A stretch of DNA of 6,357 nucleotides, taken from Chitinophaga pinensis (GTDB lineage Bacteria; Bacteroidota; Bacteroidia; NS11-12g; UBA9320). The notes beneath the pieces were generated by a model that saw only the letters and a list, made by a program, of their open reading frames with translations, searched no databases and was not told the origin of the DNA. The position numbers and the translations under genes were made by a program. Location: NCBI GenBank assembly GCA_945890595.1, contig CAMDCQ010000140.1:1-6357 (forward strand), in the 5' to 3' direction. Below are positions 6,050 through 6,357 of this stretch, in pieces; positions within the stretch are counted from its first letter, which is position 1; each line of letters starts with the position of its first letter.

Positions 6050-6357
6050 ATGAAAAAAATCGTAATACTAGCTGGTATAGCACTAATGATTAGTGCTTGT
6101 GGCAAATCGGGAATGAGCGTTGATACTTCTAAAGAAACAGAATTAGCTACTGAATTGGATTCGGTAAGTTATCTTTTAGGAGCAGATTATGCGGAAGGCT
6201 TAAAAACTAAGGCCGGATTATCAGAAATTGATTTCAAATCTTTTATTACTGGTATGCAAAGAGTGTTTGAAGGAAAAGAGGTAGAGATTAGTGAAGAGGT
6301 TGCAGGCACATTTATGCGTGCGTACTTTGGTAAACTAGAGGAAGCTAAAGGTGCTGT
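6050..6357 (+). CDS. FKBP-type peptidyl-prolyl isomerase lipoprotein (3'-truncated by window edge)
   Basis: The frame from the ATG at 6050 gives 102 complete residues before the window ends. It starts with a lipoprotein signal peptide: MKK, a hydrophobic core, then the lipobox ISAC with the lipidated Cys17. From about residue 37 the sequence DSVSYLLGADYAEGLK, followed by IDFKSFITGMQRVFEGKEVEIS and a helical segment, matches the N-terminal dimerisation domain of Mip/FkpA-type FKBP isomerases (PF01346). The catalytic FKBP domain would lie beyond the edge and cannot be checked. The expected role is catalysing proline cis-trans isomerisation during protein folding in the cell envelope. No acidic run follows the Cys (CGKSGMS), so the surface-export signal described for some Bacteroidetes lipoproteins is not evident; a periplasm-facing anchor is the inference. 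The start is preceded by A/T-rich sequence (ACAAATATATAC). It lies 36 bp after the ABC-F gene and may be co-transcribed with it. Confidence 0.88.
   Translation, partial: MKKIVILAGIALMISACGKSGMSVDTSKETELATELDSVSYLLGADYAEGLKTKAGLSEIDFKSFITGMQRVFEGKEVEISEEVAGTFMRAYFGKLEEAKGA

Noticed and set aside
1..6357. A new defence, mobile or biosynthetic system
   Set aside because: Every sizeable ORF belongs to a known housekeeping family, gene order gives no cassette-like arrangement, and no transposase, integrase, terminal inverted repeats or CRISPR-type repeats were seen.

Overview
The window looks like an ordinary chromosomal segment of a Bacteroidetes (Bacteroidota) bacterium, most plausibly of the Flavobacteriales or a nearby order. 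Three things point there. The UvrA, ABC-F and nucleoid-associated proteins have sequence styles I recognise from that phylum. Start codons are preceded by A/T-rich stretches rather than clear Shine-Dalgarno sequences. One upstream region carries a TAnnTTTG box of the Bacteroidetes promoter type. The DNA is AT-rich throughout. The taxonomic call rests on recognition, not on a search.

Layout: bases 1-1770 (+) hold the C-terminal ~60% of the excision-repair ATPase UvrA, cut by the left edge. A 132-bp gap with an imperfect direct repeat separates it from a convergent minus-strand pair: a nucleoid-associated protein of the NdpA/YejK family (3620-2580) and, 20 bp downstream, a rhomboid intramembrane serine protease (2559-1903). 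Upstream of that pair is a strong intrinsic terminator (3744-3710, minus) that ends a small RRM-type RNA-binding protein gene (4045-3779, minus). A 345-bp divergent gap, with a candidate promoter for the RNA-binding protein, leads to a plus-strand pair: a YbiT-like ABC-F ATPase (4391-6013) and, 36 bp later, the start of an FKBP-type prolyl isomerase lipoprotein cut by the right edge (6050-6357).

Functionally this is a set of housekeeping genes: DNA repair, nucleoid organisation, membrane proteolysis, RNA binding, ribosome-associated ABC-F activity and envelope protein folding. No mobile element, CRISPR array, tRNA, rRNA or defence cassette is visible, and I do not find a convincing new multi-gene system. 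The points most worth a second look are the ABC-F protein, whose degenerate motifs all map to one of its two composite ATP sites, a short AGCTTAAG-containing motif repeated in two intergenic regions, and a possible 26-codon leader ORF just ahead of the ABC-F gene.
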